Shown: piece after piece, positions 12,915 through 13,102 of the stretch
Numbering within the stretch: position 1 is the stretch's first letter
Layout: each line of letters begins with the position of its first letter
Assembly: GCA_964511535.1 (NCBI GenBank)
Contig: CAZEFW010000201.1
Location: 1-13,102, forward strand
DNA from: CAZCFB01 sp964511535
GTDB lineage: Bacteria; Myxococcota_A; Polyangia; GCA-2747355; CAZCFB01
DNA length: 13,102 bases
Direction: 5' to 3'
Position numbers and translations under genes: made by a program
Notes under the pieces: model-generated
The model's input: only the letters and a program-made list of their open reading frames with translations
What the model was told of the DNA's origin: nothing
The model's database searches: none

Positions 12915-13052
12915 ATGAAGCTGAATGTCCTGACGGTACTTCAATACATAAGAAACAACTCCGGTTGCACCATCGCCGAGATTGTCCAAGCCAGTGTTGG
13001 CGAACACCTGGACCCGGACGGAGTCGGGTCAGGCATTTCCGCAGGCGTGTAG
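12915..13052 (+). CDS. Winged-helix-like stub, 45 aa
   Basis: The frame begins MKLNVLTVLQYIRNNSGCTI and continues AEIVQAS, which has the look of the first two helices of a winged-helix DNA-binding domain. It then runs into VGEHLDPDGVGSGISAGV and stops. AGAGG lies about 6 nt before the ATG. Codon use is markedly AT-richer (AAT, ACT, ATA, AGA) than elsewhere in the window, suggesting recent transfer or a decayed gene. The expected recognition helix and wing are missing, so it is either a truncated regulator or a small protein of another kind. Confidence 0.4.
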   Translation: MKLNVLTVLQYIRNNSGCTIAEIVQASVGEHLDPDGVGSGISAGV

Positions 13053-13102
13053 CGCCCAGTTAATCTGTCCCCGTTTCCGCCTGGAAATCGGTTGACACGT
13101 CC

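Noticed and set aside
12698..13063. 121-codon forward open frame near the right edge
   Set aside because: It begins within the leader of the 167-aa gene, runs across promoter P8, and has an Arg/Pro-rich shadow-like translation with no ribosome site.
1..13102. CRISPR array, tRNA, rRNA or intact insertion sequence
   Set aside because: No regularly spaced long repeats, no cloverleaf or rRNA-like stretch, and no transposase motifs were seen on either strand.

Overview
The window is a high-GC bacterial segment, most likely from a Myxococcota-like (delta-proteobacterial) genome. The taxonomic guess rests on base composition, on a cysteine-rich lipoprotein with an Asp/Ala/Pro-rich linker of the kind common in that group, and on the many small proteins of unknown function. 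I see no rRNA, tRNA, CRISPR array or intact transposase.

Layout, left to right. The left edge holds a short reverse-strand remnant resembling the C-terminus of a formylglycine-generating-enzyme (SUMF1) domain. Next come a reverse-strand Cys-rich lipoprotein (224-1156) and a zincin metallopeptidase (1238-1834). A forward HEPN-plus-NTF2-like protein (2065-2964) converges on a reverse two-gene unit: a small CxC/CxxC protein (4011-4265) and a choloylglycine-hydrolase/NAAA-like amidase (2968-3969). A forward HNH nuclease with a probable PUA/EVE-like front domain (4384-5334) follows. Then come a divergent pair, a 70-aa glycine-zipper protein (5345-5557, reverse) and a 32-aa lysine-tailed peptide (5757-5855, forward), and a GreA-like factor (5979-6479). 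The block 10590 to 6553 carries an 80-aa basic protein, an 85-aa glycine-zipper protein, a radical SAM protein and a PRTase-CE-like protein, all reverse. The block 12097 to 10750 carries a 42-aa helical peptide, an 87-aa glycine-zipper protein and a patatin-like phospholipase. Last is a 167-aa glycine-zipper protein (12192-12695) and a low-GC winged-helix-like stub at the right edge.

The main discovery is a repeated bipartite promoter-like element, TGTCAGA-N16-CGTC. It occurs eight times, always between genes, always pointing into a gene, and with identical spacing: six copies match fully and two have one mismatch. It precedes the metallopeptidase, the CxC/CxxC-amidase pair, the 70-aa zipper protein, the lysine-tailed peptide, the GreA-like gene, the 80-aa/85-aa pair, the 42-aa/87-aa/patatin operon and the 167-aa zipper protein. 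Its form is that of an extracytoplasmic-function (ECF) sigma-factor promoter (TGTC-type -35, CGTC -10). The window therefore looks like a physically clustered single-sigma regulon built around four different small glycine-zipper membrane proteins, tiny charged peptides, and hydrolases that could act on lipid, amide and peptide bonds. No sigma factor is encoded here. The forward-strand HEPN and HNH genes and the lipoprotein lack the element.

I infer a membrane-targeting stress, antagonism or lysis programme. The individual families are recognisable, but I know of no described system with this composition.
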